Source of the DNA: Guillardia theta CCMP2712
Taxonomy: Eukaryota; Cryptophyceae; Pyrenomonadales; Geminigeraceae
Direction of reading: 5' to 3'
Length of the DNA: 64,000 nucleotides
Assembly (NCBI RefSeq): GCF_000315625.1
Contig: NW_005434589.1
Location: 276,865 to 340,864 of the forward strand
This document shows positions 23,801 to 36,188 of this stretch, piece after piece. The notes below the pieces were generated by a model that saw nothing but the letters and a program-made list of their open reading frames with translations, was not told the DNA's origin and searched no databases. Position 1 is the first letter of the stretch. Every line of letters starts with the position of its first letter. The translations under genes and the position numbers were made by a program.

Positions 23801-26800
23801 GGTGCTGGCACAGGGCTTGTGACGTACGTGTCAACGAGGCAGTTGACCATCAATGTCAATGACTTGGTTGTTTCTGCTGCCAATGACCAGGTGACCCTGA
23901 TGCGAAACTACACCACATGTTTTGTCGTGGATTCGCAGATCAGTTTTCTGCTTCCGAGAAGTTATCGCGCGTTTGAGACCGTTCGCTTCAGCTTCACAGT
24001 GATCAACTGGAACTCTCTCCGACCGCAGGCTGTCGTCCCTCAAGTCTCTGCTGTCGGCTGCTCCGCCTTGTTGAGCCTCAGGGGCGACATGTCGTGCGAT
24101 GCCAACGGTCGGGTGGAGCTCCCGAGGACTTCAGCTCGAGGAGAAGTGCTGAGATCAGGCGCAGCCCCCTTCATCCTTGAGAGGAGGATCGAGGAGACCA
24201 GCAGCCTGCTGGGAGAGATGAACCTAATCGTCGCAAGCCTCAGGTTCAACTTCGACCTCATCGTCGGCACCTCCCTCGTCCTCGGGAACTTCTCCAGCGG
24301 ACTCGGCGCTCCGTTCGGGTCGTCGACGCCGAGCGGATCGATCAGCCTCGAGGGCGAGGACGCCGTGTGGTTCAACTCAATGGCGACGTGGAGACAGGAG
24401 GCCAGCACTTTGACCCTGGTGGTGACGAGAGTCGTACCGGCGAATCGCAGCCTCTCGATCCGGTTCTCGTTGCGGAACATGCAGTCGCTACCCCTCTCCA
24501 GATGCGCCCTGGGCTCCCCGTACTGCTCGGCAGGGGTCAACCAGGGCCAGTACTGCACGTCAGTCGGTGGCTTGTGCGCAGGACAGTGCAAGAACGGCAA
24601 CAACATATGCGTCGCTCAGATCTGCGCTCCTCCCAACACAGGGAGTCAGTGCCCTGTGACCAGCCTGCTCTCCTCGAAGGGAACGGGAGGGCCTCCTCCT
24701 CTCGCCGCCTACCCGTACGGGTACGCAACCAACGTCTTTGACTCGGGGAACGGACCTGTGGAATTGAAGGGGGCAACGTGCACGGGAGGAGGTCAGTGCC
24801 TTGACTCTGGAAACTGTGTCGCCCCCAATACTGGCAGCATCTGTACGAGCCACTCGATGTGCACTGGGTAAGTCATGTCTTTCTGGCTAATTCTTGAAAT
24901 CCTCTCTTTGTCATTCAATTCATTCCTTCTCATTTCCCTTGAAATTTTCATTTGCAACCCCTCCTTGTCATGTGCTGTACTATGATCGCTATTCTAACTC
25001 CTTTTCTTTCTTTGCCAGCATTTTCAATCCTGCGATCGATCCCTCACGCTTGTTCGAGCGCATTGGAAGTCAGAGATGTGTGAGAATGCAGATTGAAAAT
25101 ACCCTGACGCTCAGCCTGAGTCTGAACAATCGATTCAACCTGAGTGAAACGATGATAGGGAGCTTGAAGGGATTCTCAAACCCATCCTCTCCCGAATTCG
25201 TTACAAGGGTTATCACAGAGTCGTCGACGATTCCAAACTCTTACAACATCCTCACTCTCAGTCTAGTTGCAAACTTCAAGATCCTGGTGATTTGAACGTG
25301 TTTTATGTTCGTTGAAATGATTCCTTGCTGCAGGATATCAACACAGTGTCGTTGACATTGAAAGGTCTGCGCATTGCCGACTCTTCTGGAAAGTTGCCTG
25401 TGATGGGAGGTGAACAAGGGCTGCTGAAGGAGGTGAATTGTACTCAGAACAGCTCAAGCTTCACCTGTCGCTCTGTTGGGGCAGGGCTTGTGTCCAGTGA
25501 CAGCATTCTTTTGGAGGCAAAAGCAGACTTGGAGATTTATTGCAAGTCATCGTCGGATGTTGTTTTGAAATCAGTCAGGGCGGCCTGCAATGATATCACA
25601 GATTCAATTTTCAACTTCCCTTGCAGCCAGTATCCTAATTGTCTCAACGGTTGGTGCAAGGCTTTCACAAACCTTGACATTGTTCCTTTCCTCTCTGCCA
25701 GCTCTTCCTGCAGCTCGCAGTCACCTCAGGGATTCGACCTTCAGATCTCCTCCAACGACGAAAACGTTCACGCTCGCGTTCTTGTGCGGTCAAATGTCAC
25801 TAAGGAATATGCAACATGGGACACTGCGTCGCAGATCGTCACGATAGCAGGAAACAAGGCGGTGAGCGGCTTCATCAACCAGAACACCCTCAAGTTTTCC
25901 TTCCGAGTCAAGAACCCTCAGCCATCGACAGTGTCCCCCACCCTTACCATCACCGGAAACACTGGAGACCTCAAGGCTATCGGGATATGCGAGGATCAGC
26001 TACAGCCCGGCTGTACCGCCGCCAACGAGCCCAGCCCTCTACGGAGCATCGTGACAGGACAAGTGCTGAAGGCGAATGGAATGGCGACCATCGAATCTCT
26101 CACCATCGCTGAGTCCACTGACTTCAAAGGACTTTCCAACACCATCTCAGTGTCACTGGAGTCGTTGAGGTACAAGTTTCCATCAGACATGACCATCACA
26201 GTTATGGGTCTCACTGGGTCGTCAACGACGAGCGGCAAGATAGCTGTCTCAGGCAACCGACTGTCAAGGTACGCGGAATGGGACGCCGCCACCGGAAACC
26301 TGAAGCTGACTGTGACGTACCTTCCTGCCCTCGAGACCGACCCCTTGCTGTTTTCTTTTGTCTTGACGAATCCCGCATCAGCCCAAAACAAGCTCGTTCC
26401 GCAATGGACTGCAGCTCATGCCGGGACCAGCCTTGCCTTTGCTGTGCAGACTTTTGTATGCGCAAGCTCGTTGAACTGTCAGGGGATCCTGGGCGCATCG
26501 AGAGATCTCACGATCTCATCATGGAATGTCGCATCTCAGGTAAGACAGTCACGATCTGGTCTCGAAAAGCTGTAATCCTTAGCTTGATTGACACTTGCAT
26601 TCGTTGGTTCAGACTGACTTCTTTTGTCTTATTTGCAGGATTATGTGAGTGGAAGCAAGAATAGCTTGCAGTTCTTCTTCGAGTCGAACATCAAGTTGAC
26701 ATCTCCGACAGTCACGTTGACAGTCTCCGGGATTCCACAGTCTTCCCTCGACTTTCACCCAGCCTCTACTGCAGTTCGCTTGTACTCATGTGACCGAGTT

Positions 26801-28780
26801 ATTCAGAGGTCTTTCATTTGCTCGGGCCGAGATCTTTGTGCTTCCTACCTTGACCTGAAGCCTCCCAACGGGACTTTCCTGACAGATGCACATATGACTC
26901 TGAACTTGTCTTGCACTTTAGCGGCAGCGATCAAGGCGATTCACTTTTGTGACCAACCTGTTTCGTACCAGTATCAGGCTGAGACATGTATTGGAAGTTA
27001 CATTGTCAATGTGACCGATATCGTCAGTCCTTGTGTTTCGTCTTCGAAAGCGAAGCTGCTGGTCGAGGCACCCGGATTGGACACTAATGTTGCGATAGAT
27101 CTCTTTCTCAGTTACGCCTTCGACACTCGTTCTCCCAGACTCGTCTTTGTTCCATCTACAAACAGCCTCGTGCTCACAATGTCACCAAGACCAGAAGAGT
27201 TTTGGAAACATTCCGCTCTTTCATACCTCAACGGAAGATATCAGAACATGATAGCTCTTTGCCTTCACGCAACGAATCCAGCAGGAAATTCTCCTCCTGT
27301 GTTCCCAGGGCTCACAGCATCTCTCGGCAGCATCAACGTGGCTACGTCAAGTGCACTTGTCAACGGCGTTCTCGGAGCCCAGGTGCTGCCCTGCTCGGGT
27401 GTCCAGACCATCGTTACAACAGGAAGTTATCCAGCTGACGGGTACTGGATCTTCAACTATGACAACATCTACTTGAACAAGACGTCGTGCAACTTCATCA
27501 TTCAACCTTCAAAGTCGCCTGATATGCTCATCAAGGTACAGTTCACAGGGTTTGATATCTCGATGAAGACAGATGTCGTTCGAGTTTATGACGGGGACTC
27601 CACAGACGCCTTGTTGATCGGCGCTGTTGTTGACAACAACTTCGAGTACCTTTACACTGGCGACGGGCAGCCCTTCTCCTCAAAAATGATTTTCTACACA
27701 CAAAACTGCAATTTTCTGATACGCTTGGAACGATACACCAACAATGGGCTACAATTCCAGCAAAGCTTGAACAAGGGATTTCAATTGCAAATCGAACTGA
27801 AGAACCCGAATTTGATGGATCATATCATCACAACGATTCAATATCAAGGAGGTCTCTTGACAGACCTGCAGGTGCAAAAGATCAGATCGTCTCTCGCTCT
27901 CAGCTTGGGTCTGATGTTGTCATATGTGATCGTAGAATCGACAACCCAGTCCTCACGTTCTCTTATCGACAGGGAAACTTCTGCTGCCATGCTCCAGGGA
28001 GCGCTGGACCGCTTTGTAAGGAATGGAAAGGCTCGAGCGTATCAAACCATCTCCTTGCGCATCCTAGCGAACTCGAACAGTGAAGCAGTCCAGGTCCTGA
28101 GCGAGCTCAAGAAGACCATCTCCTCTGGCACTCTCACTCAGCAGATTCGCTCTGCGGGTCTGACTGGGTCTGTATCACTGGTCAGCTCTGCCTTGTATCG
28201 ATGCGGCATCGAGATCATCTGCGTCGTCGTTAACCAAGTCGTTACCACCGCCCCTATCATCATAGAGAATGTTACCATGACCACTCCCAAGCCTTTCCCT
28301 GTCCAGAAAGTCGTCAAGATCGTCGCTTTCGTCGTGGTTCCACTTTGTTCCGCGTGTGCTCTGATATGCTGCGGAGTGATCTTTGCGGCGTATCGCACAT
28401 ACTCGCGCAAGTTGAAACTCAGAAACGCGACGAAGAGTAAGTACCTGGAGTGGCTGGAGGAGCACAAGGAGGGTCTCCATGGAGTTGACGGAAATCTCAA
28501 GCAAGTGTGCACAGAATGTGACTTCAACTACAGATTTCTAGAAGCAGACTGGGATCTCTACGTTGATGAATTTTGTGCAAAATACTTCATGCATTTCGAG
28601 GCTGACAAGAAAACTTGGGCGAGTTTGCCGAAAGATTTCCCCATGCGGTGTGCTCAACTTGCGAAAGATAAAGTGGAAGGAACAGACAAGAAGAAGAAGG
28701 TTAGAGTTGCATACGTGTTGATTTGTGAAGAGAGGTGCTGACATTGCTTGCAGTCGTCTATGTTGCAGATCGCAATCTGA
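8855..28780 (+). CDS. Giant modular secreted/type I membrane protein (about 6,100 aa)
   Basis: The start at 8855 opens a signal peptide (VQPVLLLALLLPSLPSSHA). The phase-consistent exon series is 8855-10786, 10838-13522, 13566-14105, 14304-14459, 14506-14727, 14977 to about 16430 (end uncertain), assembly gap in an intron, 16966-20394, 20438-20554, 20605-23664, 23717-24867, 25019-25286, 25334-26539, 26639-28699 and 28754-28780. A read-through of the last intron would stop at 28741 instead. Domain order: about 11 type A modules, about 20 type B modules interrupted by a TSP1-like segment (about 17190-17265), an F5/8C-like segment (about 21450-21910) and a Cys-rich segment (about 24500-24860), then a CUB-like domain, a juxtamembrane region, one transmembrane helix (about 28303-28395) and a tail of about 110 residues. 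The layout suggests a cell-surface adhesion, recognition or coat protein (inference). Two genes split at the gap is the main alternative: an in-frame stop lies at 16558, but the next exon opens at a splice acceptor without a signal peptide. Confidence 0.85.
9196..13020 (+). repeat. Type A modules of the giant protein (about 11 copies)
   Basis: A diverged module of roughly 100-150 residues recurs about 11 times. Each ends in a motif like YQVCF..xGSSxWxSTG.x.L.VQ, followed by a short strand and VNG or a similar tripeptide. Clear copies centre near 9540, 9910, 10330, 10690, 11115, 11505, 11860, 12220, 12570 and 12930, with a diverged first copy near 9200. The module also has an upstream GDxxSFI.....C element, so each probably holds a disulfide. 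The pattern fits a beta-sandwich, but no Pfam family was recognised. Confidence 0.75.
13040..26800 (+). repeat. Type B modules of the giant protein (about 20 copies)
   Basis: A second module recurs about 20 times. Its order is ESSxxxGxxNxIxVxLxxNxxL, then xITIxGLxGSxT, then a WDxxTGTLTLTL-like strand, then FSFxLxNPxxxQxP. Good copies start near 13060, 15360, 17475, 17915, 18300, 18715, 19160, 19560, 19965, 20460, 20965, 22260, 22720, 23205, 23590, 24180, 25215, 26105 and 26640. The consensus resembles an Ig-like or cadherin-like beta-sandwich and lacks conserved Cys. No known family name was recognised. Copies are far from identical, so expansion is old. Confidence 0.75.
16604..16703. other. 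Assembly gap (run of N) inside an intron of the giant gene
   Basis: One hundred N separate the exon ending near 16430 from the exon starting at 16966. The right side is low complexity: an A run (16704-16718), a C run with GGGGG (about 16780-16815) and a CT-rich tract (about 16816-16930) that ends at the acceptor CTGCAG at 16965. Exons could be hidden in the gap. Confidence 0.98.
27392..28400 (+). other. CUB-like domain, juxtamembrane region and transmembrane helix of the giant protein
   Basis: From about 27392 to 27790 the protein has a CUB-like pattern: first Cys (CSGVQ), a Cys-centred strand (TSCNFIIQ), the DVVRVYDG signature and a later Cys (TQNCNFLIRL). It is followed by about 150 residues with an alpha/beta pattern, possibly SEA-like, and then a hydrophobic helix (VVKIVAFVVVPLCSACALIC) followed by basic residues. 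CUB domains are extracellular binding modules, so the N-terminal side faces outside and the C-terminal tail is cytosolic. Confidence 0.65.
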
Positions 28781-29173
28781 ACATTCAGATGGCTATGTGA
28801 ATTTTTTTCAGCTAACTTACAAGCTCGTGGCTCAAATCGACACGATTTACTTGGCTATTTCGAAGGGTTAAGATGCAACCTTGCAAACTTAGTGACTTCC
28901 TCAGTCAGAGCTACAGCTTCCTGGATCTTACTCTGATGCAAGAGATCAGAGGGCCTTGGAGTTACCAGACTATACTCACTCTAACAGCGTCACTTCTTGA
29001 GTTTTCCAACATTTCTTTGCTGCTGTTGAATGAGCAGGTCAGTCAAGGAAAACATCTTGTAGGGATCAACCTTTTGTAGAACTCTTCGGCAGGTTCGACA
29101 ATCAGGTCTTGTGCAGTCTTGCCTGAACTACAACAAGACTGAGAAGCACTTTTCAAGAATCCTTCAGTTCTCA
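28781..29173. other. Intergenic between convergent genes
   Basis: No coding pattern with splice support was seen. This is the 3' side of both the giant gene (+) and the ankyrin-repeat gene (-), so it should hold both polyadenylation regions. Confidence 0.5.
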
Positions 29174-30120
29174 CTAGTTCTCACACTTGGCCAATTTCTT
29201 CTTGGCACTCACCAGTGCACGAATTGCATCCTTCCCTTTCTGCCTGTTGGAGTAAGAGGCCATGGCGGCAAAATGCAGCGGTGTGTTGCCATGGATATCA
29301 ACAATCATGGGATTCTGATGTCGAAGATTCAACAACCCTTCTTCGCAATCAATCCACTCACCGCTTTCGCCTCAAGCAAGAGTTTGATCGACTTCTTGTT
29401 CAAGTTACGGGCGGCATAGTGGAGTGGTGTGATTCCAGTCTGAACAGTCCAGTCAAACTCCCGTCAAAGGAGGAGGTGTCCGTTACTCGATCGAAGACGT
29501 TGACGTTGGCGTTATTGTCCAGCAGATGTTGGATCACCTCAGTCAAGCATGTCAGTCCCTTGTCTCGCTTCTGTGCTTTCCGCAGATTTTCACCTTCTTA
29601 TGGGACCCTTGAAGTTCCTTGATCAGCGTGTTTCTGAAGGACGCCTCCAGCAGGCAGGCGTTGGCGCCACTCTGACAGTCAAAGTGAGGAAAGGAGAGGA
29701 GAGAGCGATGGCCTCACGAGGTCGAACTTCTTGTCGTTGGGTAACAGCCCCTGGAGAAGCTGGTTCAGCTTGCTTCACTTGCTGCTCAGTGGTGGTCGCT
29801 TACCCCCGCGCACCAACAATCCTTTCCCGAGGAGCATCTAGGCAACATGATTAGCAGAGTATGAAGCACGACTCTAAATCCTTACTCGAATGGTCTCCCT
29901 ATAGACGCTAAGTGTGGTTCGTAATCTGGGAGCTTTCAGCATTTGAATGAACCTTAAAAGAAATACATTTCGACTGAGAGTTTTCCATGCCCCCATTTTC
30001 ATTGTCATCCTTCGATGCCTGTGTGAAAGAAGAATAGTGAGACAACAAGGTCAGCTCACAGAAGTTTTGACTTACTTTGTCTTTATCTTTTTTCTTGCGC
30101 TTCTTCGCTAAAAATCGCAT
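29174..30120 (-). CDS. Ankyrin-repeat protein
   Basis: The core exons all join in phase 0: 29717-29767 (upstream limit open), 29594-29671, 29487-29537, 29362-29439 and 29174-29314. The joined product has ankyrin signatures: VIQHLLDNNANVNVFDRTG, then GITPLHYAARNLNKKSIKLL, then DIHGNTPLHFAAMAS, and ends ALVSAKKKLAKCEN. That is two clear repeats and one or two weaker ones. Upstream, a minus-strand exon pair (about 30075-30120 and 29940-30022), joined through GTAAGT...CACACAG, encodes a Lys-rich start (MRFLAKKRKKKDKDK). It is probably the N-terminus of the same gene, but the join between 29940 and 29767 is not phase-resolved. Ankyrin repeats mediate protein binding; the partner is unknown. Introns are about 45-56 nt. 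Confidence 0.78.
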
Positions 30121-30249
30121 TGCAGCTTTGACTGAAGAGAGAATGGATACAAGACTCTGCCAAGTGAAACGACTCGGGTGATGACGATAGGGAACAAGCA
30201 GTAGAGCTAGGGTGAGCTAGAGGCGAAACGACCTAAGACCAAGAAGCTA

Positions 30250-30372
<123 letters not shown>

Positions 30373-30567
30373 ACCGGACGTTCGGTAGCAACCGGACTCC
30401 CGATATAGAGAGAAAGAGTCCGCCTCAGACAAATGGACAGGCGGGCTCGGTGGTATCGAATCTGATCAACCAATCTCCCTATGTGCTGGTCAGGTCACCG
30501 TCATAAGACTTTCGACATGACAGGTCAAGTTCGAATTGCCTTTCAACACCACAACGTCGAAAATTTA

Positions 30568-32695
30568 TCACATCTGATAGTTCAAGGTTTCAAAGATAAA
30601 GGCAAATCGTTTCTTCACTGCTTCTTTCTGCTCCTCATTCAATCGCTTGCGAACGTCACTCACAGTCAGGCCGCCAATCAAGTCTGCCATAGATGTCATT
30701 ACCGACAGGCTGTTCTTCTTGAAGTCCGTCATCCCTTCTCGATATTTCTTGAACATGGCACTCTGGTCAAAAGATGTCAGCGAGCGGCAGGTGCAGGAGT
30801 GTGTATTCGCCTCAGTAAGATTCTTGATATCTCCCAGCGAGAATTGATCATAGATTGACTCCATTCTGAGTGAAGATACGTCAGAAAGACCGTAGGCAGC
30901 GGAAGTTGGATGAGCAGTGACGTTTTTATGATGTCGTTTTCCATCTCTTCGAACTTTATCTCCACCTTCCCTCACATCAAGGAGAGGATCGAGAAGACAC
31001 AATTGAGGTACCAAATTTCCTTTGGGTATCAGATTCCGATGTTTGAAGTATTCTCTGTATCTTTGACCTTGTGTCAGAGTGCAAGGGGCCATCTATACTC
31101 CTCACATGATCTCCATCTGGTCAAGAACGAAGTCGCTGATATCTGCATCACTGGGTTCGTTCAGGTAAGTGTACCTGTCGAGTCAATAATTCAGGCCGTC
31201 TGGCCAGGGGGTCTGCGATCAGATCATCACCAGTAGTAGGATTGAGCCATGTGCACTGCAGATTGAACGACCGTGTATGGGTCCCGGTAGCAGAAGATAA
31301 ACTTTGCCTGGGGAGGAGCAAACAACAACGAGCATGAGTGCATCAGAGTCTTGATACCCTCCAACATCACAACTTGCCTTCGGGAAGAGACGCAACAGGG
31401 TTGGTATCTGGCAAGAAGAAGAGAGGAAATCAGAGAGGCTGGTAGACATATTTGGTAGGATATCAACCCGCGATGTGTGAACGGGTGATTTGATTATCAG
31501 CCGACGATGGGCTGATTGCTTAGCAAGGCTGCGATCATTCCTAATGAAAGTTCAAATTGGAACAGATTGTGATGATGAAACCAGTATGTTATCTTCTTAA
31601 GAAAGAAAAGAAACGACGCTGTCCAGGTCTGCTGTTAGATCAGGTGCTGCCGCGAAATCTTTGGTTCAAACAACTAAGTACATCCAATCTTTCCTTCGTG
31701 GTGTTTAGATTCAAAAGATCCAGGTAAGTCTGCCAATTGAATGATGACCTCCAACTCCAGTACTCTGTCCTATCACCTTGTATTGCGACATGAAGAACAG
31801 TGGCATGTACGCGCTACACCCTGCCCACCAGTGTTACTTCGCTGTCCATAAGACTTCAGTTCAAACCTCCGGATAACAAGGTCGTTGCAATCTCGTCCTC
31901 GCCTTCTCAGTCTTGTCAACAAACACTTGCGTTTGCGTTTGAAATCAAGCTACCAGGCAGATCAAGACTCAGTTCCATGTTGTCCATCGGCCTGAAGCGA
32001 TTTAGAGGAACGGAGGCTGAGATGCAGGAAGACCTCTTCTTGTCGACAAAGAAACTGAGCAGCCACTAGTGAAAGAGGCATGTGAGAATGTCTCCACCGC
32101 TGAGAGACAACAAACCTGAAAGTTCGACATCAAGATGAAAGTTGACGGGAACCCAACTTGCAAGTTGGTGGCAAACGAGAAACGCGCATCTGACGACAAC
32201 ACATTGTGCACAAGAGTTGTGCCTGTACAACCAAAACTGTTAGCTGGAAAAACTATTCCTTCACAAGAAGACCGGTACGTGGGTGGCCGATGACGAATAT
32301 CGGCTCATCGTTCAATTGGACCTGAGAAATTGCAAACTTGTGCCTGATGCTTTCGAGAACTGACAAGATGGTGTTGAAAATCGCAAACATCAGCAAACAA
32401 CATATTCTGACGCCATACTTGAACCATTCGACATACTTCCTGTTCCTGGAAAGAACAAGTTTTGCTAAGACGCTACATAGTTTCCTTCCCCAACCATCCA
32501 TCACCTGATCAGGATCCCTAGGAGTTGAGGTAAAGTTGCGCCGAAGAGAATGTTGTTCTTGCAGCTCAGAACTCCAACCCGATGAAACTTGAACAAAGAA
32601 TCTCGTCTGTCACTTCCCTCCTGCCTGTCCCCCGTCTCCTCCCTTCTATCCCCGCCCCTCTTCCTGAGTTTCGCCATTTTATATCTAAGAATCAA
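30568..32695 (-). CDS. Membrane-anchored sulfotransferase
   Basis: Minus-strand, many exons. The first exons (32513-32695, with a basic N-terminus, and about 32270-32504) include a hydrophobic helix (RICCLLMFAIFNTIL) fitting a type II anchor. They end in EPIFVIGHPRTG, which continues after splicing as TTLVHNVLSSD: the 5'-phosphosulfate-binding loop of PAPS-dependent sulfotransferases. The next exons carry a NRFRPMDNMELSLDLP segment. Then comes LLRLFPK joined to AKFIFCYRDPYTVVQSA, the 3'-phosphate-binding block. Further exons carry NLVEIKFEEMENDII and MFKKYREGMTDFKKNSLSV. The stop is at 30568. The intron at 31308-31377 is GC-AG, starting GCAAGT. The enzyme would transfer sulfate from PAPS to a sugar or other acceptor, probably in the Golgi. 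The substrate is unknown. Confidence 0.85.
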
Positions 32696-32995
32696 GTCCC
32701 CTCCAGAGGCTGGAAATAAACACTTCTGAGAGACACCAAATTACTCATAGGTATTTTAATAAGATAGTAGTGAAGTTACTGTAATATATCAACCATGACG
32801 TTGGATAGCTAAATGAGAAAAAATAATCTTTAGCTTAAGGATTTATCACCTCATCAGGAGTGACCAGAGCCAGGGGCGGGGAATGCACGACAAAGGATTT
32901 CATTCCAAGGGTAGCCAAGGAGGAGGGAGCGAGAGAGCAAGGAGAGGAGTTCCTTCTTTTTGAAAGAGCTTGCAACCAAAAATCCTGAGGACAGC

Positions 32996-35900
32996 ATGAT
33001 GCAAAGACATCAAGAAAATCAAGAGTTCCAGCCTGGGGAACCTGGCTACATTTCGCCCGACTCTACCCCGAAGAGGTCTGTTCTGGACAAGATCAAGTTG
33101 TTTCACCAGGTTGTTGTGGAACCAAAGCTAATCGTGCCTTCTGTCTGATTGAGTTGCACCCAACAGAAAGTTTCTGACTCCGAAGAAACCAATCAACCTT
33201 CGAAGAAATGGGAAGTGAGCAAAAAGGCGGAGAATTCTTCTGGAAACAAAGCATCGCGCTCGAAAGAGACGAGTGCTTCTTGTCAAGTTGCGGTAACTTG
33301 TGTTGAGGCTCGTGAAGTACCTCTCCTTCCGGGGGATCCGCTGCCCAACAGGTTCGGTTCTGCGATCTCCGGTTCGCATCATCCTTCCTAATTGAGATGG
33401 TGTGACGACAGTTGTTGCCGAGTTTCTCTCATAGCTCCGGGAATAGAGCCCGTATCGTCTGATACCAAGGTAGGACATCATCGTTCCTCTACCTTCTGCT
33501 CATGAAACTTGCAGATCGTTCGAGGATCGGTCTCCCCCAAGTGGAAGGAACGGTTGATCTTTGGGATAGAGGAGGTTGGTTGTGCAGGTAGCGGATAGAG
33601 GTTGAGAGCATCTGCTGCTGGCAGGACCTTGTAAAGTGGACCTGCATTCGTATCGAACTCGTCGGAGTGTCGGAGAATGGGGAAACTGTATCTCCAGTGA
33701 TCCTCATGATCGATTTGCGGTGACGGTGAATGTCAGGTAAACCATGGGAAGATCCGCTTGATTCACGTCTCTGAGTTGCAAGATCAAGCCTGGGTTGCTG
33801 GATGGTTTGAGGTTGTTCTTGCTGTCTGCATGCTCCATGTATCCATTCTCACCTCACGCAGCTGTACGACGAGGATGAGAACCCTGTGGGCAAGTCTGCA
33901 ATACGAGTTACCATACGCTTCAACAGGCAGCAAGCCAAAGGTTCGAGAGAGTTGTTGCAGCATCTGACAGACTAGGTTGACTGACTGTGCCGTGTGATCT
34001 GTTGCAAATCATCAGAATCTGTAAATATGCCAGTGGTTTCAAGTAAAGAAGTCACGGATCCGTCGTCTGAAAATTCAGGCGGAGGGAGTCCATACTCGTG
34101 CAGCAGCGATGTCAGGTGATCATCGTCTCTCCTTACCCTCTGGTGGGTCACTCAACTGTTTACAGCAAATCTCCTTCGGGCCCGAAGACTCAATTCTCAT
34201 CCAGAGGAAGCCAGCCAGCATATCCTTCTCTCACCAGCAGTGCTGCGGATCGAGATGGTCAGGAACCTGCCGGAGAAATGAATGACTTTGGGACACCCAA
34301 GAATCACAAGCTGCCTTGCAAGAGTGACGCTGATGAATGTCAAGCAAATCTGACTGACGAGAGGTGATCGAGCGATTTGTTCTCGCGAATGCTCAGCGAT
34401 GTGAGTAGGACGCCTTCACCCCGTCCACATCGGGCGAACTTAAATTCCAAGGAAGCTAAGCATACTCCCAGCAAGCAAATTTCACCAAAACAAAGAAACG
34501 TGGAGATAGACAGCGACAGCAACAAAAAGGATCTTTCTCGAAGTCCGTTTCAGGCATTTCATCTCTTCATTTTCGCTTCATGGCCTGATGCTTCTCTATC
34601 AGTTGCTTAAAAACGTGTGGGAAGTGGATAGCGAGGACGAAGTAATGGATGATCAATTTCATCTCACCACTACGTGCTTCTAACAAGTCTTCTGTCTAGG
34701 ATGAGAGCCATCAACTCGAGGGAAAGGACAAGTTTGCGACTTGTGAGTCGAACTTACAAGCAACACATGGCCAGCTAGAAGGGTACAAGAGTCATTCGCA
34801 AGCTCCTGAACGCTCCGAGGCTGACAGCATATTGTCATCACAAAAATCATCACAGAACATTGGTTCCGTTGGAGACTTTGGTATGGACGGATTTAATGAC
34901 TTCAAAAATCTGAAAATCTTTCCAACAACAGCCTCCAGTAGTAAGTTGTACGCGCACAGTGCATCGAGTGGTAAACAGGCCCCTCCATCGACGCCGACGA
35001 ACTTTCAAACCTCCTCGACTAAAGAGGTGGTGGGAGGACAAGATGGGGCAGCGGATGCAGGGCAAGTGAGGGGCCAGACTGAGTCGTCGGGCCCCTCCAG
35101 TGCAGAGACTCGAAGAATGCCTTGGGCTCAGCGAGAACAAGTTTGACGTGGGGAAATTGATTGATTGCGATGACAAGAGTACAGATTCGAAGACTCAAAA
35201 GTCAAGTTGCCCAGCTGCAAGCTAGACTTTTGGAGAAGGTGATTTTCATGTTGAATTGTCAGAGTGGATGACTGAGTCGGGTCAGGAGCAAGAGCTGACG
35301 GTGGAGCGTGAGAAATCAGGACAGGCGGAAGAGAGGTACAAGTGCTATTGACTGCCTTTTAATGTCCTGAACGACTATCGGATACAGAGCAAAGGCGATT
35401 GAAAGCCATCGCGATAAAGAAAACGACAAGTTGAACCTTCTTCTGGAAGGCTTCAAAGAGTCTGAGATCAAACCTTGCAGAGATGTAAATTACATCCGAC
35501 GCCTCCAACAAGAAGTTCAGGCAGAAAGAGCGTTGAGATTATCTGCTGAAAACATGCTGAAGTACGCGGGCAGCAAATTGTTTTCCTCAAGTAAACTCAT
35601 TCTCGCAGGCAAGCAAATCGAAAAATCGAATCTTTGGATAAAATTATCAACGAGAATGTGCAAGCATGGATGGTGTCAATCTCATGATCAAAGGCGTTGA
35701 GGGATGAAAAGCTAATACTGATGATCCGTGTTCAGATGTTGGAAGCTGCTGTGTGCGAGAAGATTTCAAACACACGAGAGGGCACAGGTTTCATTGTCAC
35801 GTCTTTTCAGGAATTCGTCTGACACTCTCCAACAGCCAGTGAGGCCTTTTCAACACCCTCCGTGGTCAAGCTTTCTTCTGTTTGCTTCTCCGACCTTGTG

Positions 35901-36102
35901 TTTGACATGTAGATTTCAGACTAAGATGGACAGGTGGATCAACCACAAAGGTTCTTCGCGAACTTCCCCGAAATGGTACGTCCCGCCATTCCCGTTGCTT
36001 CCTGGGAAGATGACGCAGCGCAGGAATGAGACGACGAGCAGCTCAGTGAGCGAAGAGAAGCGGCGCGAACATGCTTCCGCATTGCCGGTGGACGATATTT
36101 GA
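32996..36102 (+). CDS. C2-domain and coiled-coil protein, multi-exon
   Basis: A string of plus-strand exons with good splice sites. The first (about 32996-33108) contains PGEPGYISPDSTPKRSVLDK. The next (about 33167-33291) is Lys/Ser-rich. Exons near 33514-33580 (VSPKWKERLIFGIEE), 33605-33737 (ending DPHDRFAVTVNVR) and 33861-33930 (LYDEDENPVGKSAIRVTIRF) read as a diverged C2 domain. Exons at about 34000-34610 and 34800-35146 are Ser/Pro-rich and probably disordered. Exon 35400-35600 (RRLQQEVQAERALRLSAENM) is a coiled coil. The last exon ends with TGA at 36102. C2 domains bind phospholipid or calcium; a role in membrane or cytoskeletal scaffolding is an inference. The exact exon list is incomplete, and the region could hold two genes. 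Confidence 0.5.
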
Positions 36103-36188
36103 GATGTTCGACTAGCAGACAGCTGAAGCAACCTCAACCTGATGGGTCTTGTGATCTCGCACGTGTCGGTAGGGAAAGTCCGACACTG

